DNA of 64,000 bases from Aliidiomarina celeris (lineage in GTDB: Bacteria; Pseudomonadota; Gammaproteobacteria; Enterobacterales; Alteromonadaceae). Positions 19,040-29,878 of this stretch are shown in pieces (positions within the stretch are counted from its first letter, which is position 1; each line of letters starts with the position of its first letter). The notes beneath the pieces are model-generated. The model made no database searches and was not told where the DNA came from. It worked only from the letters and a program-made list of their open reading frames with translations. The position numbers were made by a program, and so were the translations under genes. The stretch covers positions 496,001 to 560,000 of the forward strand of contig NZ_QMIL01000002.1 of assembly GCF_003316875.1 (NCBI RefSeq), given 5' to 3'.

Positions 19040-20494
19040 TTACAATAGACTTTTGCGTTGATTGGAAGGCGGGATATTTAATGCTTCCCGGTACTTCGCA
19101 ATAGTACGCCTTGCCACTTGAATTCCCTGCTCGGCCATAAGTTCGGCTATTTTGCTGTCGCTCAATGGCTTTGCGGGATTCTCTGCCGCTACCAACTTTC
19201 GAACCAAGGCTCGAATGGCGGTAGAGGAACATTCGCCGCCGTCTTCCGTGCTGACGTGGCTTGAGAAAAAATACTTCAACTCATAAATGCCGCGCGGCGT
19301 ATGCATGAATTTTTGTGTAGTCACTCGTGACACGGTGGATTCATGCATCTCTATACTTTCTGCGACATCATTTAACACCATTGGTTTCATTGCTTCTTCG
19401 CCATACTCAAAGAATGCCTGTTGCCGCTGAACAATACAATTAGCAACCTTTAATAAAGTTTCATTTCGGCTTTCTAAGCTTTTAATAAACCAACGGGCGT
19501 CTTGTACGTGTTGTTTAATGTACTGGCTGTCTTCTGCGTTGCGAGCATTGCGCGAAAGTGCGGCGTATTCTTCGTTTACTCTCACCTTCGGCAACGCGTC
19601 TGGATTAAGCTCTACTACCCAACGGCCGTTGCGTTTGGTGACCGACACGTCTGGGATTACATATTCCGAGTCATGATGAATAAAGTCTTCGCCAGGGCGA
19701 GGTTGCAGTTCGTGAATGAGTTTCATCACCTCGCGCAGTTCGTCTTCTTTCAGTTTCGTTTTACGCGCGAGGGTACGGTAATCGCGGTTGCCAAGTAAGC
19801 TTAAGTGGTGCTTTAGAATGTCGCGGGTCTCGGCTAAATAGGGCGTGTTTTCGGGGCGGTGGCTTAGCTGAATAAGTAAGCATTCACCTACGTCGCGCGC
19901 GCCAACTCCTAATGGGTCGAAATGTTGAATGCGTTTAAGCACTACTGCCACTTCGTCGAGCTCAATGTCGGGGTCGTCGCGTTGCACCGCTAGTAGAATA
20001 TCTTCTAATGGTTGGGTTAGATAACCGGCGTCGTCAATGGCGTCGATAATGGTTTCGGCAATGGCTTCGTCGGTGGGACTGAAATGTGACAAACGCATTT
20101 GCCAGAGTAAATAGTCTTGCAGGCTTTCGCTGGTTTCGCCTTGGTAAACGTAGTCTTCGTCGGTGGCGACGCCGGCAGCACCCCCTGTTCGCGAACTCGA
20201 CCCTGCCGACCAGGTGTCGTCCCAGGTGGAGTCAACGGGCAGGTCGTCGGGCATGTCATTGCTGGCCATGGCGTCTGAGGTTTCCATGGTGCTGGTGTCT
20301 TTTTCACGAACTTGTGGCTCGTCTGGAGTGCCGTCGTATTCTTCTGCAACCTCCAATAGCGGGTTGGAATCGAGGGCGTCTTGAATTTCTTGCTGAAGAT
20401 CCATCGACGACAGCTGGAGAAGACGAATCGCCTGCTGCAGCTGGGGCGTCATTGTAAGTTGTTGACCAAATTTTAGCTGCAGGCTTTGTTTCAT
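19040..20494 (-). CDS. rpoN: RNA polymerase sigma-54 factor RpoN
   Basis: 484 residues. Region I is Gln/Leu-rich ([20 protein letters not shown]), an acidic region II follows (about 55-110), then the core-binding and DNA-binding domains, ending with the RpoN box [10 protein letters not shown] at 461-470. It directs transcription from -24/-12 promoters with enhancer-binding activators, commonly nitrogen and motility genes. It is preceded by lptB with a 68-bp gap that could hold its own promoter, and followed by hpf. Confidence 0.97.
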   Translation of the reverse strand: MKQSLQLKFGQQLTMTPQLQQAIRLLQLSSMDLQQEIQDALDSNPLLEVAEEYDGTPDEPQVREKDTSTMETSDAMASNDMPDDLPVDSTWDDTWSAGSSSRTGGAAGVATDEDYVYQGETSESLQDYLLWQMRLSHFSPTDEAIAETIIDAIDDAGYLTQPLEDILLAVQRDDPDIELDEVAVVLKRIQHFDPLGVGARDVGECLLIQLSHRPENTPYLAETRDILKHHLSLLGNRDYRTLARKTKLKEDELREVMKLIHELQPRPGEDFIHHDSEYVIPDVSVTKRNGRWVVELNPDALPKVRVNEEYAALSRNARNAEDSQYIKQHVQDARWFIKSLESRNETLLKVANCIVQRQQAFFEYGEEAMKPMVLNDVAESIEMHESTVSRVTTQKFMHTPRGIYELKYFFSSHVSTEDGGECSSTAIRALVRKLVAAENPAKPLSDSKIAELMAEQGIQVARRTIAKYREALNIPPSNQRKSLL

Positions 20495-20562
20495 ATATCG
20501 AGTTCTTATTCGCTCACAAATGAGATGGCAGTTACTTTATATGATTGCGATTTTGCCGTGAA

Positions 20563-21288
20563 TTACAAGGAAAACTGGTCACCAAGATAAACATCTTTTA
20601 CTTTTTGGTTCGCCAGTACCTGTTGTGGCGAGCCTTGTGCAATCAATTGCCCTTGACTAACAATATAAGCTTGTTCACAAACCGACAAGGTTTCGCGCAC
20701 GTTGTGGTCGGTAATCAGCACGCCAATGCCACGTTGCCTGAGTTGGTTAATAATTTTCTTGATGTCGATCACAGAAATAGGGTCTACCCCGGCAAAAGGC
20801 TCGTCGAGCAAAATAAATTTGGGATCAGCGGCGAGTGCACGGGCAATTTCTACCCTGCGACGCTCACCGCCCGACAGCGCCATTCCTAAACTATTTACAA
20901 TATGACCAATACTAAATTCACTCACCAAGCTGTCGAGCTTGCTTTCGCGTTCGTCGGCACTGAGGTCTTTACGTGTTTCTAATATCGCCATAATGTTGTC
21001 GCGCACGGTAAGTTTACGAAATACCGACGATTCTTGTGGTAAGTAACCTATACCGCGGCGTGCACGCTCATGCATGGGCGACAATGTAATGTCTTGGTCA
21101 TTAAGCCAAATTTTACCTTTGTCGTTAGGTACTAAACCTACAATCATGTAGAACGTTGTGGTTTTACCGGCACCATTTGGACCGAGCAAACCAACCACCT
21201 GGCCCGCATCTACGCTGAGGCTTACGTCGGTTACAACGGTACGGCCTTTGTAGGCTTTGGCAATATGTTCAACCCGCAATTGCGCCAT
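20563..21288 (-). CDS. lptB: LPS export ABC transporter ATPase LptB
   Basis: 241 residues. Walker [10 protein letters not shown] at 36-44, Q-loop YLPQESS, signature [14 protein letters not shown], Walker [11 protein letters not shown] and the switch His in ITDHNVRE. LptB powers LptFG to pull LPS from the inner membrane onto the LptC-LptA bridge. It lies 2 nt downstream of lptA. lptF/G are not in this window. Confidence 0.97.
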   Translation of the reverse strand: MAQLRVEHIAKAYKGRTVVTDVSLSVDAGQVVGLLGPNGAGKTTTFYMIVGLVPNDKGKIWLNDQDITLSPMHERARRGIGYLPQESSVFRKLTVRDNIMAILETRKDLSADERESKLDSLVSEFSIGHIVNSLGMALSGGERRRVEIARALAADPKFILLDEPFAGVDPISVIDIKKIINQLRQRGIGVLITDHNVRETLSVCEQAYIVSQGQLIAQGSPQQVLANQKVKDVYLGDQFSL

Positions 21289-21290
21289 AG

Positions 21291-21848
21291 CTATTCATTA
21301 TTCCCTTGGTTGCTGGTGTCGTTCGGATCACGAGGCTGTAGCCGTGTGCGCACACGCTGCCCGTCTTCTGTTCCTCGTAGTGCCGTAATTTGTTGCTTTT
21401 CTAGGTCGTAGCTAATGCGTGATGCGCGCACGGAGTTGCCGCTTTGCATTAATTCTGCATTACCGTCGAGTGTGAGCAATCGCTCGGTAGCATTGTAGGT
21501 TATTTTGTCGGCGCTGGCAGTTACCCGCATACCGAGCTCAATGGTTTGCTCATAGGTGGCGGGCGAACCGGTGGCAATGAAGCGTTCGGCGTCGCCTTGC
21601 TCATTGCCGAAGCCCTCTATTTCAAGTCGGTCGGCCTGAATAATAAGGCTGCCTTGGGTAATAATTACATTGCCTTCTACCCGAAAAAGATCGGCGCGTA
21701 GGTCGAGAAACTCGCGGTCCGCTTCAATTTGCACGGGTTGCTGAAAATCACTCGCTAACGTGCCCTGAATAGAGCCTTCACTTTGCGCAAAAGCAACGAG
21801 CCCAAGGCTACTGCTGAGCAGCGCGAGGGTGATAAATTGTTTCAACAT
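21291..21848 (-). CDS. lptA: LPS periplasmic bridge protein LptA
   Basis: 185 residues with a signal peptide (about 1-22) and a single OstA/LptA beta-jellyroll: [50 protein letters not shown]. LptA polymerises across the periplasm to carry LPS to LptDE. Its first 41 nt overlap the end of lptC, so translation is likely coupled. Confidence 0.95.
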   Translation of the reverse strand: MLKQFITLALLSSSLGLVAFAQSEGSIQGTLASDFQQPVQIEADREFLDLRADLFRVEGNVIITQGSLIIQADRLEIEGFGNEQGDAERFIATGSPATYEQTIELGMRVTASADKITYNATERLLTLDGNAELMQSGNSVRASRISYDLEKQQITALRGTEDGQRVRTRLQPRDPNDTSNQGNNE

Positions 21849-22392
21849 GTTCTATTAGTTCCAATTGTTGTGACACAAGGTCAACGCGCATGCCAATACC
21901 GCGGATAAAAAACTGTGGCCCTGAAATAAGTACTTCTGCGTCTGTAAGCATGCGCTGATGAATAAGGTCTATTGCTAAATATTCGGTTTCAATGGTTCGA
22001 ATATACCCGATCTCAGACAAATTCGTGACCTCTACGTGCTCGATCAATTCAAGTTTTTCTTCGTTGATGAAGCGCCCGAGTTCCGCTTCAATTTGCCAAA
22101 GCTCACCGGCTTGTTCAGGAACACCAATTAAATGGCTGGTGTAGGTTGGCTTTACCAGCTCAGTAAGCTGAATGTCACTGAAGTGCGACATTTCTTCCGC
22201 CCGAATTTGATGTGACAAACGACCATCGGACTCAAAAATACGGGTAACTAAGTTTTCTGCAGTAAAGTCGGGAATGCGCTGCACAAGTTCAGGAGTACTG
22301 ATTTGCTCTTGATCGGGCGCAAAGGGTCGCCAGAGCAACAAAATTGCGCCAATTACTAACGCGAGGCTGAGCAATAAGGTACGAAGGTTCAC
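21808..22392 (-). CDS. lptC: LPS export protein LptC
   Basis: 194 residues: one N-terminal transmembrane helix (about 4-20) and a periplasmic LptC jellyroll (PDFTAENLVTRIFESDGRLSHQIRAE). It links LptBFG to LptA. The start shares the last bases of kdsC (ATGA-type overlap) and its end overlaps lptA. Confidence 0.94.
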   Translation of the reverse strand: MNLRTLLLSLALVIGAILLLWRPFAPDQEQISTPELVQRIPDFTAENLVTRIFESDGRLSHQIRAEEMSHFSDIQLTELVKPTYTSHLIGVPEQAGELWQIEAELGRFINEEKLELIEHVEVTNLSEIGYIRTIETEYLAIDLIHQRMLTDAEVLISGPQFFIRGIGMRVDLVSQQLELIEHVETIYHPRAAQQ

Positions 22393-22937
22393 GTACTGCT
22401 CTCCATAACCTGATGAATTTTACCTTGTGCGAGTAAAATGAGGTCGGCGATTTCCCGTACCGCGCCAAAGCCACCTTTATTGCGCGTTATGTAGTCGGCC
22501 GCCATCTGCACAGCAGGGTGTGCGTCAAATACAGCAACACCGCAGCCGGCAAGTTGAATCAGCGGTAAGTCGGGGTTGTCATCGCCAATATACGCGGCTT
22601 GCTGAGGTGTGAGTTGTAACTGTTCTAAGATGCTGTTGAATGCCCCATGTTTGTCGTCTTGGCCTTGGAAAATAAAGGGCACGCCGAGTGCTTGCATGCG
22701 GGTTTCAACAATGTTCGACGAACGGCCGGTAATCACGCCAACTTCAATGCCGGCACTGCGTAGCGCTTTTACGCCAAGCCCGTCGCGGGTATGAAAAGCT
22801 TTTAATTCCTCGCCGTGGTTGCCCATGTAAATACGGCCGTCTGAAAACACGCCGTCAACATCGCAAATAAGCACGCGAACTTGGCTGAGTTGCTGAAAGA
22901 GGTCGGGCTGAATTTCACCGTACCAAGTGCTGATCAT
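22389..22937 (-). CDS. kdsC: 3-deoxy-D-manno-octulosonate 8-phosphate phosphatase KdsC
   Basis: 182 residues, HAD phosphatase type C0. The nucleophile motif ICDVDGVFSDG lies near residues 24-34, threonine motif VITGRSS near 68, and YIGDDNPDLPL near 115. It removes phosphate from Kdo-8-P in the LPS inner-core pathway. It sits one base downstream of kdsD and overlaps lptC, pairing Kdo synthesis with LPS export. Confidence 0.96.
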   Translation of the reverse strand: MISTWYGEIQPDLFQQLSQVRVLICDVDGVFSDGRIYMGNHGEELKAFHTRDGLGVKALRSAGIEVGVITGRSSNIVETRMQALGVPFIFQGQDDKHGAFNSILEQLQLTPQQAAYIGDDNPDLPLIQLAGCGVAVFDAHPAVQMAADYITRNKGGFGAVREIADLILLAQGKIHQVMESST

Positions 22938-22938
22938 G

Positions 22939-23907
22939 TTATATCACTCCGGCTTGTAATAAATCGTGCATATTAAATGCCCCAATAGGCTGTTGATCTG
23001 CCACCACAATGAGGCCGTTAATTTTACGCGACTCCATAAGTTGTAGTGCTTCAGCAGCCAACATGTCGGGATGTGCCGTGGTGCAACGGGCGGTCATTAC
23101 CTGATCAATGGTAACGCTGTGTACGTCGACCCGTTGATCTAAAATTCGGCGTAAGTCGCCGTCGGTAAAAATGCCCAGCAAATTATTGTTCGAGTCGACA
23201 ATGGTTGTCATACCTAAGCCTTTGCGTGACATTTCGAGCAAGGCTTCGGAAATAATGGCTTTGCCTTGCACGCGTGGCACGCGTTCGCCGGCGTGCATAA
23301 TGTCTGCAACCCGCAGGAGTAGCCGCTTACCTAAGCTTCCACCTGGGTGCGATAGCGCGAAATCGTCGGCGGTAAACCCACGCGCATGCAAGAGCGACAC
23401 AGCTAAGGCGTCGCCCATAACCAAGGTGGCGGTAGTGCTGGCGGTTGGTGCTAAGCCAAGCGGACACGCTTCTTCTTTCACGGCTACATTAATGTGTACA
23501 TCGGCAAGTGTGGCAAGGGTGGAGTCTGGGCGGCCTGTCATGGCAATTAAGGGTACGTTTAACCGCTTGAGTACCGGAATAATACTGACTATTTCGCTGG
23601 TTTCGCCGCTATTGGATATCGCTAAGACCACGTCTTGTTTGGTGATCATGCCAAGGTCACCATGGCTGGCCTCGCCGGGGTGCACAAAAAATGCTGGAGT
23701 GCCGGTACTGGCCAAGGTGGCTGCAATTTTACCGCCAATATGGCCCGACTTACCCATGCCTGTAACGACAACACGGCCACTGCAACGCAACATTAACGCA
23801 CATGCCTGACCGAACCGTTCGTCGATACTGTCGTATAAACCGTTAATGGCCTCACGTTCGATATCTAAAACACGCTTCGCCTGAGTTAAAAAGTTCGGGT
23901 CTGTCAT
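22939..23907 (-). CDS. kdsD: D-arabinose 5-phosphate isomerase KdsD
   Basis: 322 residues: SIS sugar-isomerase domain (about 30-190; TGMGKSGHIGGKIAATL, AISNSGETSEI, catalytic-His context HPGEASHGDLGMI) followed by two CBS domains (about 200-322). It converts ribulose-5-P to arabinose-5-P, the first step to Kdo. It is the first gene of the leftward kds-lpt-rpoN run and is divergent from a TetR-family regulator, where many relatives have the antiporter gene yrbG. Confidence 0.96.
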   Translation of the reverse strand: MTDPNFLTQAKRVLDIEREAINGLYDSIDERFGQACALMLRCSGRVVVTGMGKSGHIGGKIAATLASTGTPAFFVHPGEASHGDLGMITKQDVVLAISNSGETSEIVSIIPVLKRLNVPLIAMTGRPDSTLATLADVHINVAVKEEACPLGLAPTASTTATLVMGDALAVSLLHARGFTADDFALSHPGGSLGKRLLLRVADIMHAGERVPRVQGKAIISEALLEMSRKGLGMTTIVDSNNNLLGIFTDGDLRRILDQRVDVHSVTIDQVMTARCTTAHPDMLAAEALQLMESRKINGLIVVADQQPIGAFNMHDLLQAGVI

Positions 23908-23945
23908 GGTTGCGATTACCTAAAGGAAATTCGAAATTTTGAGCC

Positions 23946-23954
23946 AGTATACCA
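23946..23954 (-). promoter_or_regulatory. Extended -10 promoter for the kdsD series
   Basis: On the reverse strand the element reads TGGTATACT, an extended -10 (TGnTATAAT type, 5 of 6 in the hexamer). It lies about 39 nt upstream of the kdsD ATG. No good -35 is present, which fits an extended -10 promoter. It is the best candidate for driving kdsD-kdsC-lptC-lptA-lptB. Confidence 0.5.
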
Positions 23955-24016
23955 CTTCAATGCGTATAACGTGGAACTGGGGACATTTTCTAGTTACATT
24001 TTTGCGTCAATTTCAT

Positions 24017-24036
24017 TAATATACCAACTAGACGGT
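24017..24036 (+). promoter_or_regulatory. Candidate -10 and operator before the TetR-family gene
   Basis: TAATAT at 24017-24022 is a plausible -10. Immediately after it, 24023-24036 is an imperfect palindrome ACC-N2-CTAG-N2-GGT (10 of 14 positions symmetric) that would cover the transcription start. An operator in this place is typical of self-repressing TetR proteins. Function is inferred. Confidence 0.35.
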
Positions 24037-24075
24037 TTTTATTGGGTGTTTTGCATAAATAGGAGAGCAGTAGAC

Positions 24076-24660
24076 ATGGCAAAAGCAAGAGGCGGTCGGC
24101 CGAGCAAACGCGAATTTATTTTAGAGTCTGCCGAACAGCTTGTTCATGAACGCGGAGCGGCACATTTAACCTTCGACGCGCTTACGCAAGCGACCGGGAT
24201 TAGTAAGGGCGGTTTGTTGTATCACTTTGAAAGCAAAGACGCGCTTGTGGTGGCTATGCTTGAGCGCTATTCACAGCGCCGACAAGAAATGAAAGCGCTT
24301 ATGCTGGGTGAAAAGAGCGGGACCGACGAAGAAATAAAGGCGCTCATTAAAGCGGAGCTGGCACACAATAAACAAGGCAAGCTGGCAGTTGACAGTGCCA
24401 TTATTGCTGCGGTGGCAACCAACCCACAGCTCATGCAGGTAATTTCCGAAAAACAGAGCGAACTCTTTCGTTTATTTGATCAAAGTAGTGTAGGGCCCAT
24501 TCAGGCTCGTGTAGCTTGGTTTGCGGTCATTGGCCAGCGCTTGTGCCGCCAGTTTGGTTTCGACAATAACGAGTCGGAAAATGACGACGCACTTGCGCAG
24601 TTTTTAATCGAGCTTATTTCAACCCCAACCGACAGTACCGACAATAGTGTATTTGGTTAG
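24076..24660 (+). CDS. TetR-family transcriptional regulator
   Basis: 194 residues from ATG 24076 (AGGAG 10 nt upstream). Residues about 8-55 are a clear TetR N-domain: GRPSKREFILESAEQL, then the helix-turn-helix TFDALTQATGISKGGLLYHF. The C-terminal ligand/dimer domain is helical and not assignable to a known ligand class by eye. It lies between kdsD (divergent) and mlaF (71 bp downstream, same strand). That position suggests control of itself, the mla operon or kdsD, but a distant target such as an efflux pump cannot be excluded. Codon use looks like that of its neighbours. Confidence 0.9.
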   Translation: MAKARGGRPSKREFILESAEQLVHERGAAHLTFDALTQATGISKGGLLYHFESKDALVVAMLERYSQRRQEMKALMLGEKSGTDEEIKALIKAELAHNKQGKLAVDSAIIAAVATNPQLMQVISEKQSELFRLFDQSSVGPIQARVAWFAVIGQRLCRQFGFDNNESENDDALAQFLIELISTPTDSTDNSVFG

Positions 24661-24693
24661 CGGGATCAGGTGATGTTCACCGTGCTTTTAGGG

Positions 24694-24699
24694 TACAAT
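24694..24699 (+). promoter_or_regulatory. Candidate -10 of the mla operon
   Basis: TACAAT, 5 of 6 to consensus, 32 bp before the mlaF start. No convincing -35 is found 16-18 bp upstream, so this is weak evidence for a promoter separate from that of the TetR-family gene. Confidence 0.35.
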
Positions 24700-24730
24700 C
24701 GCGCACAGCAAAAAGGGTGAGTGAGGTATT

Positions 24731-25558
24731 GTGGAAAATATAGTCGAAGTAAAAGACGTGTATTTCAACCGAGGTGAAACCAAGATTTATGAAGGGGTTT
24801 CACTCGAGGTTCCGCGCGGCAAAGTCACCGGTATTATGGGGCCGAGTGGCTGCGGAAAAACCACGTTGTTACGGTTAATCGGTGGCCAATTGAAAGCGCA
24901 TCGCGGGCAGGTGTTGTTCGACAAGGTTGAAGTTGCCACTTTAGGCCGCAGCGACCTGTATGAAACACGCAAGCGTATGAGTATGTTGTTTCAAAGCGGG
25001 GCCTTGTTTTCGGAGCTCACCGTGTTTGAAAACGTTGCATTCCCACTACGCGAACACACAAAGTTACCGGAGTCTATTTTACAAACCGTGGTAAAAATGA
25101 AGCTGGAAGCTGTGGGGTTGCGTGGTGCAGGGCAGCTTATGCCGGCAGAACTTTCAGGTGGTATGGCACGCCGTGCGGCGTTGGCACGTTCGATTGCGCT
25201 TGACCCTGAATTAATTATGTACGACGAACCCTTCGCCGGCCAAGACCCCATTTCTATGGGGGTGTTGGTTACGCTTATTAAAGAGTTGAACAAAACGCTA
25301 GGGCTCACCAGTATTGTGGTTTCCCATGATATTCACGAAGTCATGTCGATTGCCGACCATGTGGTTATTATGGCGAACAAAAAAGTGGTGGCGCAGGGCA
25401 GCCCAGAAGCTTTACAAAATCATGACTCTGCCTTAGTGCAACAGTTTCTCAGTGGTGCAGCTGACGGCCCGGTGCCATTTCACTATGCGGCGAAAACCTA
25501 CCACGAAGATTTACTGGGGCATGAAAATGCGCCACAGAAACAAGGAGGCAGCTCATGA
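24731..25558 (+). CDS. mlaF: Phospholipid transporter ATPase MlaF
   Basis: 275 residues from GTG 24731. ABC ATPase: Walker [10 protein letters not shown] at 37-45, Q-loop MLFQSGALF, signature [14 protein letters not shown], Walker [14 protein letters not shown] and His in VSHDIHE. MlaF energises MlaE for phospholipid exchange between the inner membrane and the periplasmic pathway that maintains outer-membrane asymmetry. The Mla type is supported by the permease, MCE and STAS genes that follow. The end overlaps mlaE by 4 nt. Confidence 0.96.
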   Translation: MENIVEVKDVYFNRGETKIYEGVSLEVPRGKVTGIMGPSGCGKTTLLRLIGGQLKAHRGQVLFDKVEVATLGRSDLYETRKRMSMLFQSGALFSELTVFENVAFPLREHTKLPESILQTVVKMKLEAVGLRGAGQLMPAELSGGMARRAALARSIALDPELIMYDEPFAGQDPISMGVLVTLIKELNKTLGLTSIVVSHDIHEVMSIADHVVIMANKKVVAQGSPEALQNHDSALVQQFLSGAADGPVPFHYAAKTYHEDLLGHENAPQKQGGSS

Positions 25559-26331
25559 TCGCCATGCTGCAACGGTTAGGGCATGCCACACTGGAAAACA
25601 TTCGGGGTGTAGGCGCTGCCTCGATCATGTTATTTCAGGCCTTAGTGGGCAAGCCGCAGCCGTTAAAAATGTTCCCACTGTTAGTTCGTCAGCTCTATGT
25701 GGTGGGCGTTCAGTCGATGCTCATTATCCTGATTTCAGGGCTATTTATCGGCATGGTATTGGGGTTACAGGGATATACCATTTTGGTCGACTTTGGTGCT
25801 GAGCAGGCCCTTGGGCCTATGGTGGCACTGTCGTTATTACGCGAGCTTGGGCCTGTGGTTACCGCGCTGCTGTTCGCTGGCCGAGCTGGCTCTGCATTAA
25901 CTGCCGAAATAGGCTTAATGCGCGCCACTGAACAGTTGTCGAGTTTGGAAATGATGGCGGTAGACCCGCTGCGCCGCGTGGTTGCGCCGCGTTTCTGGGC
26001 GGGCGTAATTACCATGCCGTTGCTTGCCTTTATGTTTAGCGCCGTAGGTATTTACGGGGGCTTCATGGTGGGTGTGCAGTGGCTAGGTGTCGACGACGGC
26101 GCATTCTGGTCAGTCATGCAGTCGAATGTTGAATGGCAACAAGACATTATCAATGGCTTTATTAAAAGCTTAGTATTTGCTGTTGTTGTAACGTGGATTG
26201 CACTTTACAAGGGTTACACGGCCGCCCCAACGTCGCCGGGAATTAGTGCCGCCACAACGCAAACTGTGGTGTACAGCTCACTTGCTGTGCTTGGCTTGGA
26301 CTTTGTTTTAACCGCTATAATGTTTGGGTGA
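25555..26331 (+). CDS. mlaE: Phospholipid transporter permease MlaE
   Basis: 258 residues with five to six hydrophobic helices and MlaE-family signatures: [50 protein letters not shown], and [21 protein letters not shown]. It is the integral membrane subunit of the MlaFEDB complex. ATG 25555 overlaps the mlaF stop and the stop is 3 nt before mlaD. Confidence 0.96.
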   Translation: MIAMLQRLGHATLENIRGVGAASIMLFQALVGKPQPLKMFPLLVRQLYVVGVQSMLIILISGLFIGMVLGLQGYTILVDFGAEQALGPMVALSLLRELGPVVTALLFAGRAGSALTAEIGLMRATEQLSSLEMMAVDPLRRVVAPRFWAGVITMPLLAFMFSAVGIYGGFMVGVQWLGVDDGAFWSVMQSNVEWQQDIINGFIKSLVFAVVVTWIALYKGYTAAPTSPGISAATTQTVVYSSLAVLGLDFVLTAIMFG

Positions 26332-26334
26332 TTT

Positions 26335-26802
26335 ATGACCACACGTACGATGGAACTCATGGTAGGCGTTTTTGTGGCAGCAGCCATTGCTGCATTGGTA
26401 TTTTTAGGGTTGCAGGTGGCGAATACCTCCGACTCGACGCGTGGTGAAACTTACACGCTGGTCGCCAAGTTCGACAACATTGGTGGCTTAAAGGTGCGGT
26501 CGCCGGTAAAGGTTGGCGGGGTGGTAGTAGGCCGTGTATCTCGTATTTCATTGGAAGGTGAATACTACGAGCCGATGGTTGAGATGCAAATTAGCACGCG
26601 TTACAACGCCTTTCCAGAAACCAGCACGGCTTCTATTTTAACTTCTGGCTTGCTAGGCGAGCAGTATGTGGGTTTAGAACCCGGTTTTATCGACGACTTC
26701 GTAGAGATGTTGGCCGAAGGCGATGAAATTCCGAATACTAATTCGGCAATTGTGCTGGAGAATTTGATTGGCCAGTTTCTGTTTAGCCAAGGGGACGAGT
26801 AA
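26335..26802 (+). CDS. mlaD: MCE-domain phospholipid-binding protein MlaD
   Basis: 155 residues: one N-terminal transmembrane helix (about 8-28) and a single MCE domain (about 38-120; KFDNIGGLKVRSPVKVGGVVVGRV, ASILTSGLLGEQYVGLEPG), with a short helix NLIGQFLF. The hexameric ring forms a hydrophobic tunnel that passes lipid to or from MlaC. The C-terminal tail is shorter than in E. coli MlaD. Its stop overlaps the next start as TAATG, so no mlaC lies between mlaD and mlaB. Confidence 0.95.
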   Translation: MTTRTMELMVGVFVAAAIAALVFLGLQVANTSDSTRGETYTLVAKFDNIGGLKVRSPVKVGGVVVGRVSRISLEGEYYEPMVEMQISTRYNAFPETSTASILTSGLLGEQYVGLEPGFIDDFVEMLAEGDEIPNTNSAIVLENLIGQFLFSQGDE

Positions 26803-27104
26803 TGTCAGCGCAGCGCGTAGCGTTTAACGTAACGGGCGATAGTGTTGAAGTGCAAGGCGCGCTCAACCGAGAAACTGTGCCTCAAGCGTGGCAAACACGG
26901 TCGAATTGGTACGGCAGTTCAGGTAATTTGCAACTGAACTTGGCGGGTTTGAAAAGTGTCGATTCGGCAGGGCTTGCTATGCTAATTCAATTGAAAGCGG
27001 AGTTGCAGGAACAGGGTCGCGATTTAGCCTTACAGAATACTAACGAACAACTTCGCGCCTTCGCGGAGGTGAGTGGCGTAACTGACTTACTTTCGTTAAG
27101 CTAG
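26802..27104 (+). CDS. mlaB: STAS-domain protein MlaB
   Basis: 100 residues forming one STAS domain ([23 protein letters not shown] near 45-68). MlaB binds MlaF and stabilises the transporter. It starts on the last base of the mlaD stop, whereas in E. coli mlaC separates the two. A 61-bp gap follows before ibaG. Confidence 0.92.
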   Translation: MSAQRVAFNVTGDSVEVQGALNRETVPQAWQTRSNWYGSSGNLQLNLAGLKSVDSAGLAMLIQLKAELQEQGRDLALQNTNEQLRAFAEVSGVTDLLSLS

Positions 27105-27165
27105 AGCGAAAGAGTACTGCCATCACTTTACATTATTTGAGTCGAACATTAGAACAGGAACGGCA

Positions 27166-28693
<1,528 letters not shown>

Positions 28694-28704
28694 ATGAGCT
28701 CGGT

Positions 28705-28733
28705 GGCGCGCTGAACTTAGCGTTCAGGGCGCC
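28705..28733. terminator. Strong hairpin at the murA/degS convergence
   Basis: GGCGC-G-CTGAAC, loop TTAGC, GTTCAG-G-GCGCC: eleven pairs with one G-G mismatch. The degS stop codon is in the loop. There is no U-tract on either strand, so termination would need Rho or be inefficient; the structure may instead protect 3' ends. Confidence 0.45.
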
Positions 28734-29772
28734 AAGGCTCGATGAGCGCTTCTGTACTGAGGCGCTGATTATTGCGAATAAAGTCGATTGTGAGTGTCAC
28801 TCCGGGTGGCGTGTCGGCAACAAGGTCGAGCCCTTGCCCAACCGTGGCAATGTCAGTGCCATTAATTCGATAAATGAAATCGCCTGCTCTCAATCCTGCT
28901 TTGTCTGCAGGGCCGCCGCGCTCGACTTCGCGTAAAAATATACCAGTGTCTTGAAATTGGCTTTGGTAATTCTGCTCCGCAACCACGCCCAGATACCCGC
29001 GGGTTACGACACCTTCGCTAATAATCTGTTCCATTACCCGCTGTGCCACGCGATAAGCAACCGAAAAATGAATTCCGGTAGAGCCCTGCTCGGCGAGATA
29101 CTGAGCGCTATTAATACCCACCAATTCACCACGGGTGTTGATCAAAGCGCCGCCCGAGTTGCCTTCGTTAATAGAAGCGTCCGTTTGCACGAACTCGGAA
29201 TAACCGCTACCCAAACTGGTTTTTCCGGTAGCCGACACGATGCCTTGGGTCACGGTTTGGCCAAGATTATATGGATTACCGATAGCCAAAACGACATCGC
29301 CAACGCGCGGGTTGTAATTCAGGTTCCGTGGTATTACTGGCAGATTATCGGCGTCGATGCGCAGCACGGCTAAGTCGGTAAGTTCGTCGCGACCCACCAG
29401 CTGGGCGATAAAGAGTCGCCCGTCTTGTAAAGCCACTCTCACTTCGTCTACCGAAGAAACCACATGATTGGCAGTGAGAATGTAACCGTCGCTGTTCATG
29501 ATAACGCCAGAACCTAAAACCACCTGTGAGCGCTGTTGCCACGGGCGACGTGAATCGCGAACCGATTGCTCGGTATAGATATTGACCACCGCTGGTGCTG
29601 CGCGCTCTACCGCGTCGGCATACGACACTGGGGCGGATGATAATTGATTCGTGGGCGTGTGCTGGGGGGCGAACAATGGCATAGCCACCAACACGATCAC
29701 GGCGACAATGAGCCCTAAAATAACTGGCTTAATAAAATATTGTGTCAGTGGAGAAGAGCGATACTGGGCCAT
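28717..29772 (-). CDS. degS: Envelope stress protease DegS
   Basis: 351 residues: N-terminal transmembrane anchor (about 14-34), trypsin-like domain with His in LTANHVVS, Asp in TDLAVLRID and Ser in NEGNSGGALIN, then a single PDZ domain (about 255-345). DegS senses unfolded outer-membrane protein C-termini and cleaves RseA to free sigma-E. It lies 106 bp downstream of degQ on the same strand, the usual degQ-degS pairing. Confidence 0.95.
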   Translation of the reverse strand: MAQYRSSPLTQYFIKPVILGLIVAVIVLVAMPLFAPQHTPTNQLSSAPVSYADAVERAAPAVVNIYTEQSVRDSRRPWQQRSQVVLGSGVIMNSDGYILTANHVVSSVDEVRVALQDGRLFIAQLVGRDELTDLAVLRIDADNLPVIPRNLNYNPRVGDVVLAIGNPYNLGQTVTQGIVSATGKTSLGSGYSEFVQTDASINEGNSGGALINTRGELVGINSAQYLAEQGSTGIHFSVAYRVAQRVMEQIISEGVVTRGYLGVVAEQNYQSQFQDTGIFLREVERGGPADKAGLRAGDFIYRINGTDIATVGQGLDLVADTPPGVTLTIDFIRNNQRLSTEALIEPWRPER

Positions 29773-29819
29773 CGAGAATCAATAGTGTTGGGAAATAAGA
29801 TTACAAGATGGTAACACTG

Positions 29820-29852
29820 AATCGAGAGCGGAGGTAGGCTCCACTCTCGATT
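29820..29852. repeat. Inverted repeat between degQ and degS
   Basis: AATCGAGAG-C-GGAG, loop GTAGG, CTCC-A-CTCTCGATT: thirteen pairs with one mismatch. No U-tract follows on the reverse strand. It may be a transcript processing or attenuation element that sets the ratio of degQ to degS. Confidence 0.55.
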
Positions 29853-29878
29853 CTCCCAGTATTCCTGTTTAAAACTGG

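Noticed and set aside
23171-23809. 212-codon open frame antisense to kdsD
   Set aside because: It lies wholly within kdsD on the other strand, shows no domain or hydrophobic pattern, and has no ribosome site. It is a shadow of kdsD codon usage.
26781-26830. Possible remnant of mlaC between mlaD and mlaB
   Set aside because: There is no intervening sequence at all; the two genes share bases, so no pseudogene remains.
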